A DNA stretch of 64,000 bases from Rhododendron vialii. Lineage: Eukaryota > Streptophyta > Magnoliopsida > Ericales > Ericaceae. The notes beneath the pieces are model-generated. The model saw only the letters and a list, made by a program, of their open reading frames with translations. It had not been told where the DNA came from and made no database searches. This document shows positions 35,111 through 46,644 of the stretch, piece by piece. The translations under genes were made by a program, and so were the position numbers. Each line of letters begins with the position of its first letter. Position 1 is the first letter of the stretch. Where the stretch lies: contig NC_080558.1 in NCBI RefSeq assembly GCF_030253575.1, positions 1,622,001-1,686,000 of the forward strand, in the 5' to 3' direction.

Positions 35111-35498
35111 GGGCCTGTTTGTATGGGCGCTATCAAGGGGTATTAGTAATACTCCCTCCTAAAACCGTGGGTCCATGGTTAAGTCATGTTTTAGGAACAT
35201 ATTTTGCCGGGTATTAGCTAAACCCCAAATTCTCTTGTACCCCTAATACCCCCGGGCGGGGATTATTTATAGGGAGGTTCTGAGGTGTTATTACATAATA
35301 TCCATGGATAATACTTCTCTCTCTTCCATTTCAACTGCAAAACAATCTTATTCCCCTATTTTATTCTCATTCAAATCAAGTACTATTTAATCCCCCGTCA
35401 CATCAATGTGGGCCCACTCTTCTTATATAATATCCCCTACTATCTTATCCTTTTCGTAACTAACACCCCTAATCCTTATTCCGCATCCAAACGGGCCC
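35111..35498. mobile_element. Tourist-type MITE (PIF/Harbinger)
   Basis: The 388-bp element has inverted ends GGGCCTGTTTGTATG and complement of GGGCCCGTTTGGATG, and is flanked by TAA on both sides (35108-35110, 35499-35501). The inner arms share GGGGTATTAG and complement of ATTAGGGGTG. Confidence 0.85.
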
Positions 35499-35501
35499 TA
35501 A

Positions 35502-36381
35502 AAACTATGTGTAGCAATGGAGATTGGTGGGCTCGATTCTAGTTGTTCAATAATTTTAGAATAAATTTTTGAGTAATCCATAAATGGTTAGCTGGATCGG
35601 ATAATTGTACATACTGATCAAATTATCAAACTTCCATTCAAAATTCACGATTCTAAATTCTGAATAAAAAGTTGAATGATTGGTTCAAACTTTTATCTAC
35701 ACCGAACTTAATTTTCAGGAGGCTGCTTGATAAATTATTCTAAAATTAATGAACAACTTGAATCAATTATATGGACCCTAAAGTAGGTCTTGTAATTCTT
35801 TGTACCCTATCGGTACAACCTCCATCGATATCCATAATCGGACCCTCGTTGGGCTAAACATCGAGGACACCATGATGATCCGAAATACTCATTTTGCAAA
35901 AATAGTTGAGTACATCATCTTTGTAGAAAATTATGTCTATAAGAGATTTACGGCCGCCTGATTAGATAACATGAAATGAATTGTTAGAGTGATGATCAGA
36001 AAGATAATTGTGAAACAAACTAACACCGATCAGGCAATACAAATATTCGATAAGCTTAATTTTCATTTAAGTACGATCGATGTACTCATCGAGTGTCACA
36101 TCATTGAGTGTCACAAAATGAATAATTCAATCATAATGATGATGTTGCCCTGTAAAGTCTATCAAGCTGCACAACACCACCGTAGTGCGGTGGCTGACGA
36201 AGGCAATCCTTGAGCCTCTTCAATTGACTTATTTTTATAAGAGATAAACACATCGAAACTTACAAATAAACGCCGCCGGCTAGGTATGAAATTGAGGTTA
36301 AACCGGTAGATAAAGATCTTGGTTGTACTTGGTTCACTAAAACAAAATGTTCATTTCGCCATTCGGGTCAAAATCATTTTA
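35502..36381. other. Gene-free AT-rich stretch
   Basis: No gene is supported. A frame at 35989-36213 has no recognisable feature and looks like chance. Confidence 0.4.
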
Positions 36382-38720
36382 TCTATCTATACTACTCTTT
36401 TAAATGTACAAAGTTGTTTTCTACGCTTACTTTCCCACAAATAGCCCTGGCAATTGCAACTAATGACTGCCCCACCCCACACCTCTTCCCAACCGAACCG
36501 ATGCAACACTCCAACGAAATCATGATATAAACCAACAACGGTCTCCCAAACCAACTTTACCGCTTTCCTCCGTTTGCCCATACTCCCCAACCGCTTGCCT
36601 CCACTGCCGACTGACGTCCAAGCCTTCAACGCCTCCCTCCGTCTGCCCATATTCCTCAACCGCTTGACTCCACTGCCGACGACCAAGCCTCCAACTCCAA
36701 CAACATACCGGACTGAACTCAAGACCATTCCAACAGAAGTCCAACACAGGTAACCCATGCATTCAACTTTCCCCCTACCTTTGATTGCAAACACTCTCTC
36801 CTTCTCCCCCTTTCAAAGACATCATCCACCAATGTCGACAAATTTGTAGAAAAAAATTCCACATGCAAACTGTTTGACAAAATGCACCTTTGAGTTCTTT
36901 GTAAGGCATGTAATCCACTTTCCCCCTGCCTTTGATTGCACCAACGTCAACAACTCTATACACCATAATTACGCACACCAACTGTTTGCTTGAATATGCC
37001 TAGAAAGGCAATTGTTCTCATCTGTCTTGTTGAATTTGTTGTTGTTCTATTTTGTGAATTTTTGAAATTAAAAGTAGCCATAAGAGATTTCCCTTTACCT
37101 TTATACAAAATTTAAAACTAGCAAGCTTTTAAAAAAAAACCCCTTTTTTTTGCCCACAATCATCAGCAAGGTTTTTAACAAAAAACCTCTCTCTGTTTTG
37201 CATCAACCATATATCAATTAAATTCCTATTTTCCCTTTCTGCGACAAAATTTTGTTGCCGCGTATAAGGCACCGTAACTTGAACACACACATGACATGAA
37301 TACCAACGCTATAAAATCAATCAGAAATGGAAGAAATAGTTGAAAACAAAGCGGGTCTTTAGAAAACAACAAATCCCCTAAAAATAAAGTACTCTACATC
37401 ATGTGTTTAAGCCACCACCGATTGAATTGCTATAACATTCGGCTGATTATATATCGCAAACTTCAAACTCAGAAGTCAACAAAATTACGTCAACGTTTCC
37501 AAAAAAAAAAAAAGCTGGTTTCGAACTTAAAACCTTTCCAAAATTCCTCGAACCATTGCGAAGACATGACCGACTATGAGTTTATGCTAAGGAGATGCTT
37601 CGTATCAGTTATTCAATTCCAATTTATTTTTGAAAAAACAACATATGATCTCGTGTCATTTAGTATTGGTTTTCACATCAGATCCTAAACAAATGCCATC
37701 CACTTCAAGTGTTAATCATGAACTACCTCTTTATTCCCTTTCCCTACAAAATTACACGTACTTCATACATTATGACATGACGTTTGATTTTTCCCATTCT
37801 TGTTCTTTGTTATTGAAGAAAATGGACGAGACACAAGGTTTGGATTGCCTTCATCAAGATGAAATCTGCCGGTGCCGCTGTCGTTAAAGGAAGAGATATG
37901 CTAGGTTTACACCTACACAAAGAGCAGAATATATTCAGAAGTCAATGGAAAATAGGAAGAGGAAACGCAATGCACATTATACTCCTCCAAGCACAAATCA
38001 TTGTTGTGAATTCTCAGATGGGAAAACACAAAATCCATCGCCGAATTCCCCTATGGAGGACAACCTAATGGAGTCAGAAACAAATGGTTAGTCCTTTAAC
38101 ACAAGTTATTTGATTTAAACCTTAATAGTATATACTTTCCCCAGAGGCCTTACCCTTTATTTGTGAATATGCAATTAATAGGACAATAACTACAGGAAGT
38201 CCATCTTTCCCAACCACATGAATTGTGGACCATGGCAAATTGCCGATTTTGTTAGGGTAAAAGGTTCCAATACGAGCCTCCAACTTTTTGCTGCTACAAC
38301 GGAGAAGTAGTTCTGACAAGCCCATCTGTCCCATCGAGTCTACGTAATTTGTTCACTTCTCAAACTGTTGAAGCTTTGGAATTTCGCAAACACATCCGTG
38401 CCTATAATAGCATTTTTGGTTTCACATCCATTGGCATCACATTAGACAAAGGACTTGCTAATTCAACAGGAGGAGTTTACACATTTCATGCACAAGGGCA
38501 AATTTACCATGAATTGCCATATTTGATTCCATCAGCTACTTCTCCTTGTTACTTCCAACTATACTTCTACGATACTGATAATGAACTCCAAAATAGGTTA
38601 GACATTATGGAAAACAAGGAGGTCAAAAAGAAAAAACTACCACTTAGCCCACACCTTGTAATGTTTGAAAGGTATGAGCAATTAAAAATTGGCACGCATA
38701 CCCATCAATGAACAAGAAAT
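36382..38720 (+). mobile_element. Helitron remnant
   Basis: A TCTATCTATACTAC sequence preceded by A at 36382 resembles a plant Helitron 5' end. Downstream plus-strand fragments match the Helitron helicase-like N-terminal region: RFTPTQRAEYIQ near 37890, CCYNGEVVLTSPS near 38300, and FRKHIRAYNSIFGFTSIG...GGVYTFHAQGQIYHELP...LYFYDTDNELQNR at 38380-38620. The Rep and Pif1-like helicase domains of a full element are missing, and several frames are needed to read it, so it is truncated and dead. I could not find the 3' hairpin and CTRR end, so the right border is approximate. Confidence 0.75.
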
Positions 38721-39051
38721 TTGGGTGGGAGGAAGTATTTCATTTGCCAGAAACCGATGGGATATGATTTGGCGGGGTTTCTTAATCTTAGAGGATGTAC
38801 CCATCGAGAAGCCACCGTACGTAATCTTCAATATCATCTCGAAATTTACATTTGGGATCCTAAATCGAATCATATATAGTAGTTTAATGATTTTAAATCA
38901 ATTCAAAATATGCCTTATTGATTTAAATTCGAAAAAAGTTAAAAACAGGCATTTTTCCAATTAAATGCAATTACGTTGTCCAGCTAATTAATCCCCATTC
39001 CGGGAATTACAATTTACAATGTTACACCTCAGTACTATACCTATATATAAA

Positions 39052-39060
39052 GGCCACTGG
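39052..39060 (+). promoter_or_regulatory. TATA box of the MADS-box gene
   Basis: TATATATAA, followed by AGG, lies about 75 bp upstream of the ATG at 39132. Confidence 0.55.
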
Positions 39061-39131
39061 GTTTAAGAAAGATATAAACACCATCTAATAAACCTATCTT
39101 ACAGGCCATATCCCTAAATTACCCTTCTGAA

Positions 39132-39590
39132 ATGACAAGAACCAAAGTGAACCTTGAATACATAGCAAAAGATGCTGAAAGGAAATCCACCTTCAAAAGA
39201 AGAAAGAAAGGCTTGATGAAGAAGGCGGAGGAGCTTAGCATCCTGTGCGAAGTCGATGCTTGCGCAATCATTTTCTGCCCTTATGATCTTGAGCCAGACG
39301 TTTGGCCGTCACAATTGGAAGCTCAACCCATCATCGCGAAGCTCAGGAACATGTCCCTGTTCGGGCAAAACAGAAGAATGATAGATCAAAAAGATTTCAT
39401 AAGCCAACAGCTCACAAGGGTAAATGAGCTAGTGGCTAAACAACATAGGGAAGTTCGGCACAAGGAGATGACCAATATCATGTTTGAGTGCTTGAACGGC
39501 AAAGGGTTTGAGTATTTGAACATGTCTGACCTGAACGATTTAAATTCTCTGTTGAGCCAAAACATAAGGGCTATTGAAAGGAGAATATAA
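39132..39590 (+). CDS. Type I (M-gamma) MADS-box protein, AGL80-like
   Basis: This intronless frame encodes 152 aa. Residues 1-60 form a MADS domain (MTRTKVNLEYIAKDAERKST, FKRRKKGLMKKAEELSILC, then DACAIIFCPYD). No K domain follows, and the C-terminal part has short leucine-rich stretches. The sequence is closest in feel to AGL80/PHERES-type M-gamma factors, which act in the nucleus in central cell and endosperm development. Known AGL80 proteins are longer, so this is a short family member or a truncated copy with an intact frame. A TATA-like box precedes it. Type I genes of this class often multiply and decay quickly. Confidence 0.87.
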   Translation: MTRTKVNLEYIAKDAERKSTFKRRKKGLMKKAEELSILCEVDACAIIFCPYDLEPDVWPSQLEAQPIIAKLRNMSLFGQNRRMIDQKDFISQQLTRVNELVAKQHREVRHKEMTNIMFECLNGKGFEYLNMSDLNDLNSLLSQNIRAIERRI

Positions 39591-40215
39591 TTTCTTGAAT
39601 AAAAGCATAATGGTGGTGAGTAAAATGGGAAGCGGCGGCAGTGAGGCGCAAGCGCTGGGAGTCTTAGTTTCATTTATTTCAATTTTAGTATCACACATGT
39701 TTAATGTTGTTGGTTCTTGATTTTGTCATTTTTCGACTATAATAATGAGTTTTATGTTTTTCTTCCTTACTGCCATTTCACATGAATGACATTCGAATGT
39801 TTAGCACACGACACAAACCGCTTTCTAGTTTTTGACTGTTTTTTCTCTTTCTTATAACAAACGTAGATGCATCAATTGTGTAGCTACCTCTAGTTAGATG
39901 ATTTTCATTTTTACGTGATCTACAAATTAAATAAGCGGCTCGAGTTAATGAAACGAGGACGTTGATATGCCCAATTTTGAAACATAGAAGGATAATAATT
40001 AGAGAAAAATATTGAAAGGAGAGAATCCCCAGTGCAAAAATAAATAGAACTAGAGAGAGTAAAACATGACAATAAAGACCACACAAGACACATATACAAG
40101 ACATGGACATCCTATTAACTATCACTCATACAGAAGATTAACTCACCCTGGACATCCTAATAATAAATATCAGTCATCTGTATTTATAAAAAAAAAAATT
40201 GAAGAAGCTTCTCGT
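39591..40215. other. Intergenic stretch
   Basis: This lies between the MADS gene and the convergent F-box gene and likely holds both 3' untranslated regions. No other gene is supported. Confidence 0.5.
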
Positions 40216-41325
40216 TCATAATTTCCTCCCAATTCCTCCTACATGAAAAGGAGAGATGAGGCTCTCGACATAGGTGCCCCCATATCTAAATTTAGTCGGA
40301 ATGCCGCAAATCACTATGTCCCTCTCTGTGAATTTTTGTGGATTGTACACAACCAAGTGCTTCTCTCCATAGGTATCAAACAACAAGAATTCGTCTTTCG
40401 CTAACATACCCACCACATCAAATACGGACAATCCAGAACACATAGTGAATTTGGTCCAAGACTCTCTTACCCCGTACTCCTTCATCATGCAAACCTTATT
40501 TCCCCGCTCGCTAACCAAACAAAGAGAACCTCCAAGAACCACCACGTCATAATAGTCATAATCCCCACTCTCGCATCTACCTAACGGAGTAGGCATCGGC
40601 ACTTCCTTGAAAATCTCACCCGATAAATCGAAAGCAGTAATAATAAAATTGGAACCATTCCCATTCCAACTAAGGTAATGGAGGCATCCATTCAAGAAAA
40701 CCCCACCAGAGTTTCCCACAATATACCGATGGAAATCTTCTCTTCTCCTCCAAGCATTCGTTTTTAGTGAATAGACAGCCAAGGTCGTAATGCTACACCC
40801 ATTTTCATAAAAGGATGAGAGCGTCAGAACTACCTTGTAATCATCTGTCGATGAGTCGTAACCCAGTCCATACACATTCGGCACACCATACGAATTCGAA
40901 TTTTGGACAAATGGACATACAAGCAGTTTCTTACATTCTCTAGTGGATGGATTCAACAAGAATATGGATTTGTCACTACGGGAAACTAGAAGCAAACCAT
41001 CGCAAGAACTCAAAACCTTGACCCACTTCTCGGTGTCGTGTTGTTCCACTGAAGGAAACTCAAGTTTTGTGGAGGTCGGATTTACGTCGTTGTAATCCAC
41101 CGAGTTGAGATTGCCAAAGCGCGAAAGGATAACAATTTTTTGTTCAGGATAATTAGAGTTTTTGGTCTTGGTTTGATTGAGGTGGGTTTTGACGAAATGG
41201 GGGTCGGAGATAAGGGATTTCCACAAGGGAGAAACGCACTTGAAGCGGTAAAGAGATTTGACGGGTAGTCGAGAGAGTATATTGTATGTGATGAGATCCT
41301 GGGGAATGGTTCTGTCGTTTGACAT
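40216..41325 (-). CDS. F-box protein with FBA/kelch-like C-terminal region
   Basis: Starting at ATG 41325 (MSNDRTIPQDL) the frame gives 369 aa, intronless. The F-box is at about residues 7-50 (LITYNILSRLPVKSLYRFKC, SPLWKSLISDP). An FBA type 1 region follows with its usual blocks: LSSCDGLLLVS, FLLNPSTRECKKL, YGLGYDSSTDDYKVV, AVYSLKTNAWRR, FDLSGEIFKEVP, and a final VESLISPFHVGGIGRKL. It should act as the substrate-binding subunit of an SCF ubiquitin ligase. The frame is open further upstream but without an ATG, so 41325 is the start. It is the only undamaged member of the four FBA-type F-box copies in the window. A TATA-like box lies 83-90 bp upstream. Confidence 0.88.
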   Translation of the reverse strand: MSNDRTIPQDLITYNILSRLPVKSLYRFKCVSPLWKSLISDPHFVKTHLNQTKTKNSNYPEQKIVILSRFGNLNSVDYNDVNPTSTKLEFPSVEQHDTEKWVKVLSSCDGLLLVSRSDKSIFLLNPSTRECKKLLVCPFVQNSNSYGVPNVYGLGYDSSTDDYKVVLTLSSFYENGCSITTLAVYSLKTNAWRRREDFHRYIVGNSGGVFLNGCLHYLSWNGNGSNFIITAFDLSGEIFKEVPMPTPLGRCESGDYDYYDVVVLGGSLCLVSERGNKVCMMKEYGVRESWTKFTMCSGLSVFDVVGMLAKDEFLLFDTYGEKHLVVYNPQKFTERDIVICGIPTKFRYGGTYVESLISPFHVGGIGRKL

Positions 41326-41407
41326 GGCCACCGTCGATGGGGTTTCAAATCGATGGGAGAGGAGCTGTTTGGGTGGTGGTAAGTGGTAGAGCTTGGTGGT
41401 GGAGATG

Positions 41408-41415
41408 CTTTTATA
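41408..41415 (-). promoter_or_regulatory. TATA box of the intact F-box gene
   Basis: TATAAAAG on the minus strand, 83-90 bp upstream of the start codon at 41325. Confidence 0.55.
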
Positions 41416-41576
41416 AGCATAGTAATAAGTCGTTGATGGGAGATGGTTACGATCAAAACCCAAAATAAAAAAAGACTGGAGAGGGTCAAGTCAACTTGAC
41501 CAGCTACAGTGAGAGGTGCTGTTGGAAAATTATTTCATGGAGATTAAATTATTTTACATCGCCGGTTAAGTATTTG

Positions 41577-41673
41577 TTTTTTTCAAATCAATTACGTTGC
41601 GCTACGTCGCCACGTTCTGCTTATTGGGATCACTGTTTTGATGACATGGGCAATGTAATTGATTTGAAAAAAA
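41577..41673. repeat. Perfect 19-bp inverted repeat
   Basis: Arms 41577-41595 and 41655-41673 (T7 followed by CAAATCAATTAC, and its complement) flank a 59-bp loop. It is probably a small foldback element close to the F-box promoter. Confidence 0.75.
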
Positions 41674-43287
41674 TTAAAGTTTATACCGGGACCGGTATAT
41701 ATAATTTATTCTCTCATTTCATGTTCCTCAAGCAATGCGGTGGCGACGGAAACTTAAATATTAAACCACTAGTAATTTAATTTCAGAATGTCGTGATTAA
41801 GTGTGCAGACCACGTAAAATGCGTGGTGATCAAAACTCTCACGTTGACCATGTCTCATGATTATTTAATAATCACATTCGCCAAACAAAAAAGGAATAAA
41901 GAGAAGTCTACACTAAAGACAAATACTAATTAATATGCTTGTGTTTACACTCATTTATGACCAAATTCTAAAAAAGAATTTTTTAATGAATTAGTGGCCC
42001 CAAAATAACATTTTGAGCATTGGTTGTATTAGGCCTCGATTGATTTAGACTTTTGGTCGAATATGTAGTGGGCCTATTCTTAGGCTTGTTCGACCCAATT
42101 GAGTTAAAGCTCAGATTAAGTTCAGGCCTTGGCCCAACTAATCAATGTTCAGACTAGTTTTTCTGGCCTATTTAGCCCAATCAGGCCTGAAAATAGAGAA
42201 GTTAAAAAGGCTATAAGTTGCTTAGTCATACTTGAGAAGCAAGCTGCTCAAAAGCCTAAAAGATTCTCTCTAACAAGCAACTTAAGGCCTGCAACCATTT
42301 TCCTTCAGCATAAAGCAAGGCCACATGGCATTCATGCAACCCATGTAGCCCAAGCAGCTCAGTTAGGCCAAGAACATGTGGCATGCATGCAAGTTGCCAA
42401 CACAAGCAGCTCAACCAGGTCTGCTGTATGAAAGCTTAAAGAGAGCAAGTGGTAGGGCACAAGTCCCATGAAATCTCCCTATTCCATATATAAATGTGTA
42501 TATGTACGGAAATACTTAAAATAGCAAGTGGGGAAAGAATCTAGAATGGCCAAAAGGCACATAAAGGTCACGTTTTTGGCCTTGGTGGACCCAAATATCC
42601 CTTTTTACAAGCATCTCATGCACACAAACTGCTCACAAGCAGCTCTAGGGGCCTAGGGATGCTGTGTTGCTGCAAATTCTTTTTGCTTTAACTAGTTTTT
42701 AGGCAAAAATGAAGTTTTTCAAACCTGCAGCTGTTTTTTTGGAGTGGAGAGCAATGCTTGGACAGGTGGCAGCTTCCCATTGGAGCATTCGAAAGCAGTT
42801 CAAGGCCTGGAACCTTTGGCTATAAATATCAGAATTGAAGGCCTTGGCAAAGGTCCCCGACTATACAAGCCCAACGCTTATGTAAATTATCTTTACTTTC
42901 CCGCAAAGTATTTTATCTTTCAGTCCAATCTAGCACAGCCTAGATTTTATTTCCTTTCATTTCCTTATACCTAAACTTCGTTAAACCGTTAATGAAATTC
43001 ATTTATCTTATCGTTCAGTCATTTTTTTTTTCTTTTCATTTTTCACACGGTTGAAAAATTCTAAGTCCTTATTCCGACAAGATAAACTACGAACCACATA
43101 CAGCCTCACCCCTTAGGTCGTACGTAATCGTTCTATTAGAAGTTAGATCTGAGGCATTCAGGCCTTGATACGAATTTGGACTGCAATTCAGTCCTGGCAC
43201 GCCTGCAACTCTAGCCAATTTGGTTTTGTACATTTTTGTGGTAAACAGCTTGGTATTAGTTTTATTTTCTGCGAATCTGATCTCGCT
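41674..43287. other. Gene-free stretch, possible old LTR
   Basis: 42100-43270 has GGCCT-rich and AAGCAGCTCA-type short repeats, a TATA-like CTATAAATA at about 42821 and a polyadenylation-like region after it. This resembles a worn LTR, but I found no partner LTR, primer site or target duplicate. No host gene is supported. Confidence 0.35.
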
Positions 43288-44027
43288 CAGGGCCGGCCTT
43301 GGGCTAAAGCCCAAGGTGCCATGGCTTTAGGCTTCCAAAAAATACCAATTTTTAGGGCCTCAAAATGTCTCCTAGTCTTATATAATACTATACCCAAAAA
43401 AATGGCCCATTCCAAGTTAAAAAAGCCCACATGGATACAATGAGAACTGGGCCCAAACAAAAACTCGGTGGCAGTTTTGTAAAAAAGAGAACTAAATGGT
43501 CCATTTTCAAAGAAGCAAAACCAAAAGCTCTGACCTTTTTTTCTGAAAATGAATTGAAGCCAGAGAGGGCCTCTGAGCTCTGAAATCGAAAGAAGACCAA
43601 GGGTTTTCTTTTTTCCCTAAATTAATCAGCTCACATCACCATGGCACCGTCGGCACGTCGTCACCAATCCACACCCACCAGTGAAGAACGAACTAGGGTC
43701 CTCTTGGATTATGAGTTCTTTGGTTTGAATGTTTGATCCCACATTCCAACTGCAGATTTCTATTTTCCACTTGTAACTTGTAAGCCTCTCTTTCTTTTTA
43801 AGCTTCCGAGGTATATTACAAATTCGGTAACTTTTTTGGACTATTGATACTTAGATAATGCTTTTGAATTACTGAAATGATCAGTTATTTGAGATTTTTT
43901 CTTATTGCTCAGTGCTATTTTGTTTTGGAAAATGTGATTTGTTTATTTTGTGTTTGTCTTCAAAATTCGTAAAAGGCCTCATTTTTCATTATGGCTTTAG
44001 GCTTTCGAAAACTCAGGGCCGGCCCTG
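43288..44027. mobile_element. Non-autonomous hAT element, 740 bp
   Basis: Termini CAGGGCCGGCC are inverted at both ends (CAGGGCCGGCCTTGGGC left; right end complement CAGGGCCGGCCCTGAG). A longer inner match around GCTTTAGGCTT is near both ends. The element is bounded by perfect 8-bp target duplicates ATCTCGCT at 43280-43287 and 44028-44035, the hAT length. It has no transposase frame. Confidence 0.93.
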
Positions 44028-44256
44028 ATCTCGCTAGGCGTCTTTGAAATATGGCTACACTTACTGTGCTCTGATTGCATCCCATATTTAATGGTTTGTT
44101 TGGTCTGTTGAGGCCTATTTGCTTCCATGGGTTCTTTTCTGTTGTGAAAGCCTTATAGTTGAATACAATTCTCATATTTGCCAAAAAAAAAAAAAAAACC
44201 ATTTATTCGTTACAAATTAAAGGAAAAATAGTAAAATACGTGAAGAAGCTTCTCTT

Positions 44257-45335
44257 TCATTGCCTCCCAATCCCTCCTCGATGATGAGGTGAGAGGAGGC
44301 TCTCAACATAGATGACCCCAAATGTAAATCTAGTCGAAATGCCACAAATCACCACGTCCCTCATTGTTTCGTTTTTTTGAATTGTACACGACCAATTTCT
44401 CTCTATGAACTCTACTTCGTATCACTCCGTTGCCTAGCTTTCAACAAATAGTCGTTTTCCCCCAACAAACACAACAATTCAACTGTAGACATTCCAGGCA
44501 TATCGATTGTAAGTTTGGTCCAAGATTCTCTCATCCCGTATTACTCCATCATGCAAGCTTCAACATGGCCGTGACGGTGACTAAAAACCAAACAAAGACG
44601 ATCCCCGAGAACCTCCAACGTATAGTACGTGTCATTCTCGGTATCATCCAACCAAGCAGACAACGGCACTTCCCTTAAAACCTCGTCGGAGAAATCGAAA
44701 GCAACAAATGTGAAGGAATGATCAGAATCACCCCTCCAACAACGGCAATGGAGACACCCATTCTAGAAAAGCCCACGAGAGCCTTCCACCAGGACATAAC
44801 GGGAATCTTCAATTCTCCTCCAAGCTTTGGTTTTCAGAGAATAGACAAGGGGAGTGATTTTACCACTCTTTTTTTTGTTAATGTCATTTTCTTTTGTGTC
44901 TTTATTAGATGATTTATTTTGTGAGAAAGAGAGAGTGACATTAACAAAAAAAAGAGTGACAAAATTAATTCCCAATAGACAACAACGATCGTATTTTCAT
45001 CGCGAGAAGATTTAGGTAAAATGTAATAGGAAGAGAGCATCACAACCTTGTAATCATTTGTAAAGGGATCGTAACCAACACCGCACACAGTAGTGGCGAA
45101 CCCACCACCCGGATTTAGTACAAAAGGTATTGTGGGAAGTTTCTTACATTCTCTAGCGGCTGGATTCAACAAAGAAGAGTTCCGTACCTTGACGGAAACT
45201 ATGTCGATGGGAAACTAGAAGCAAACCACTGCAAGAGCTCCATACAACGACCCAATTTTCGGGGGTGCTATGTTGTTCCCCCATAGGAAAATCAAGCTTT
45301 GTGGCGGTCGGATTTACATCGGCAAAACTGACGGA
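44257..45335 (-). pseudogene. F-box-associated (FBA) region, decayed copy lacking the F-box
   Basis: On the minus strand, pieces read ADVNPTATKLDFP, VVWSSCSGLLLVS, LNPAARECKKLPTIPFV, VGYDPFTNDYKVVML, VYSLKTKAWRRIEDSRYVLV and finally SLLSPHHRGGIGRQ with a TGA at 44257. These match the intact gene at 40216-41325, so it is a local duplicate. The F-box itself is missing upstream of 45335. The frame is broken several times, and a 125-bp MITE interrupts it at 44849. Confidence 0.87.
44849..44973. mobile_element. Mutator-type MITE inside the decayed F-box copy
   Basis: The 125-bp element has inverted ends (left GATTTTACCACTCTTTTTTT, right complement of the same type) and a perfect 9-bp target duplicate AATAGACAA (44840-44848, 44974-44982). 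The 9-bp duplicate points to the Mutator superfamily. Confidence 0.9.
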
Positions 45336-45496
45336 GTATTAGTTTAATCAAATCAATCACAAATCTAACTTTCATTTGCTTTTTGAATTAAATTAAAAAT
45401 TAATTAAAAATATTGTAATTCAGTTTTTTACTTTTCGTAGACGATCTTGGACTTAACTGCTATTCTTCGGCATAATTGTTAATTCCTTGTTTTATA

Positions 45497-45711
45497 CTCC
45501 TTCCGTCCCTAAATAAGTGTCCGACGCGCAAAATTAGGCCTTACAAAATATGCATATTTTTCATTAAAAAATTTAATTTTTTTTCACAATCTAATAGAAT
45601 TTATTGCTATCTATTGATCTGTGAAAAGAATTTGATTTTTTTAACGAAACAAATGCATCTTTTTGAAAGCTTAGGTTTGCGCGCCGAACACTTATTTAGG
45701 GACGGAGGGAG
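45497..45711. mobile_element. Stowaway-type MITE
   Basis: The 215-bp element begins CTCCTTCCGTCCCTAAATAA and ends with the complement of CTCCCTCCGTCCCTAAATAA, flanked by TA on both sides. The arms continue through a GCGCGCAAA-like block. Confidence 0.93.
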
Positions 45712-45722
45712 TAAATTATATT

Positions 45723-45852
45723 GAGAAATGATTTTGCCACTCTTTTTTTTGTTAACGCCACTCTCCTGTAAGTGTATTTTTGGTGCAAAAATGCAAAAAC
45801 ACACTTGCAGAGGAGTGACGTTAACAAAAAAGGAAGAGACAAAATCAACAGC
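45723..45852. mobile_element. Second Mutator-type MITE of the same family
   Basis: It shares the GATTTTGCCACTCTTTTTTT end with the element at 44849. It is 130 bp, flanked by a 9-bp duplicate with one mismatch (AATTATATT at 45714-45722, CATTATATT at 45853-45861). It lies only 11 bp from the Stowaway element. Confidence 0.82.
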
Positions 45853-45861
45853 CATTATATT

Positions 45862-46644
45862 TTTAATAAAAAACTAAACACCATCCAACTTGAAGAAATC
45901 GTCCAAAATCCCCAGTTTTTTCAGTCAGGTCACATCCGTGCTCTTCTTTCTAGACTTTATGAATCAGTAAACCAAATTATTACACTTCGAATGCATAACA
46001 TAAGCAGTGATCTCGTACCCCAAGAAGAAAAGTGAGAGAGGGGACGAAAATTTTTTACACTTGGACTTTCCAGGCTGCTGTAGCAAATAGATGTGGGTTT
46101 TTATTTTTTATTTTTGTACAGAATAAATGGCCGCATGTACATCTATACAATCTTTCTGAATTTGCATTTCATATCAGTTGAAATTAAGGAAGTTTACTTG
46201 TGGATAGTACTAACGCGTGTCACGATGGACACTGCTACGACACTTTTCAAACAATCCCTCATTCTAATTTTTAGTTGAAAATTTTTAGTCCAAAATTGGG
46301 GAAGAATTAATTAAGCACTCATTAATTCATATCCAATTAATTAACCACACATACTGTCAAGTACACTTGTTAACAACCGGCTCATGGTATTTGTTTTTCT
46401 GTGTTATTGCCTTCCGTTACAAGGGCTACAACAGAAAGGTGGTAGCAGCATCATTTCTCTAGTATCACTTAGCAAGAGAAATACAGAGACTAAATAATAG
46501 AGTAGCTGTAGTTCTTAAATAAACAACCATGCACCCGATGTTGTAGGTATCACTTGAAAGAAAACTTGAAAATGAAAATTACTTCTTGAAAAACTAATAT
46601 AACACACACGGACAAACAGTATAGTACAAGCACTGATAATAGAT
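45862..46644. other. 3' flank of RLP gene 1
   Basis: From about 46270 the sequence resembles 56030-56467 downstream of the second RLP gene (shared AGTCCAAAATTG and AACAGAAAGGTGGTAGCA). The segmental duplication therefore extends past the stop codons. Confidence 0.6.

Noticed and set aside
42129-42431. A 100-aa open frame as a gene
   Set aside because: The composition is low and repetitive (AQ, HV), it has no domain or splice context, and it sits in repeat-like sequence.
42821-43270. A complete LTR retrotransposon around 42-43 kb
   Set aside because: Only a TATA-like box and repeat texture are seen. There is no second LTR, primer site or target duplicate.
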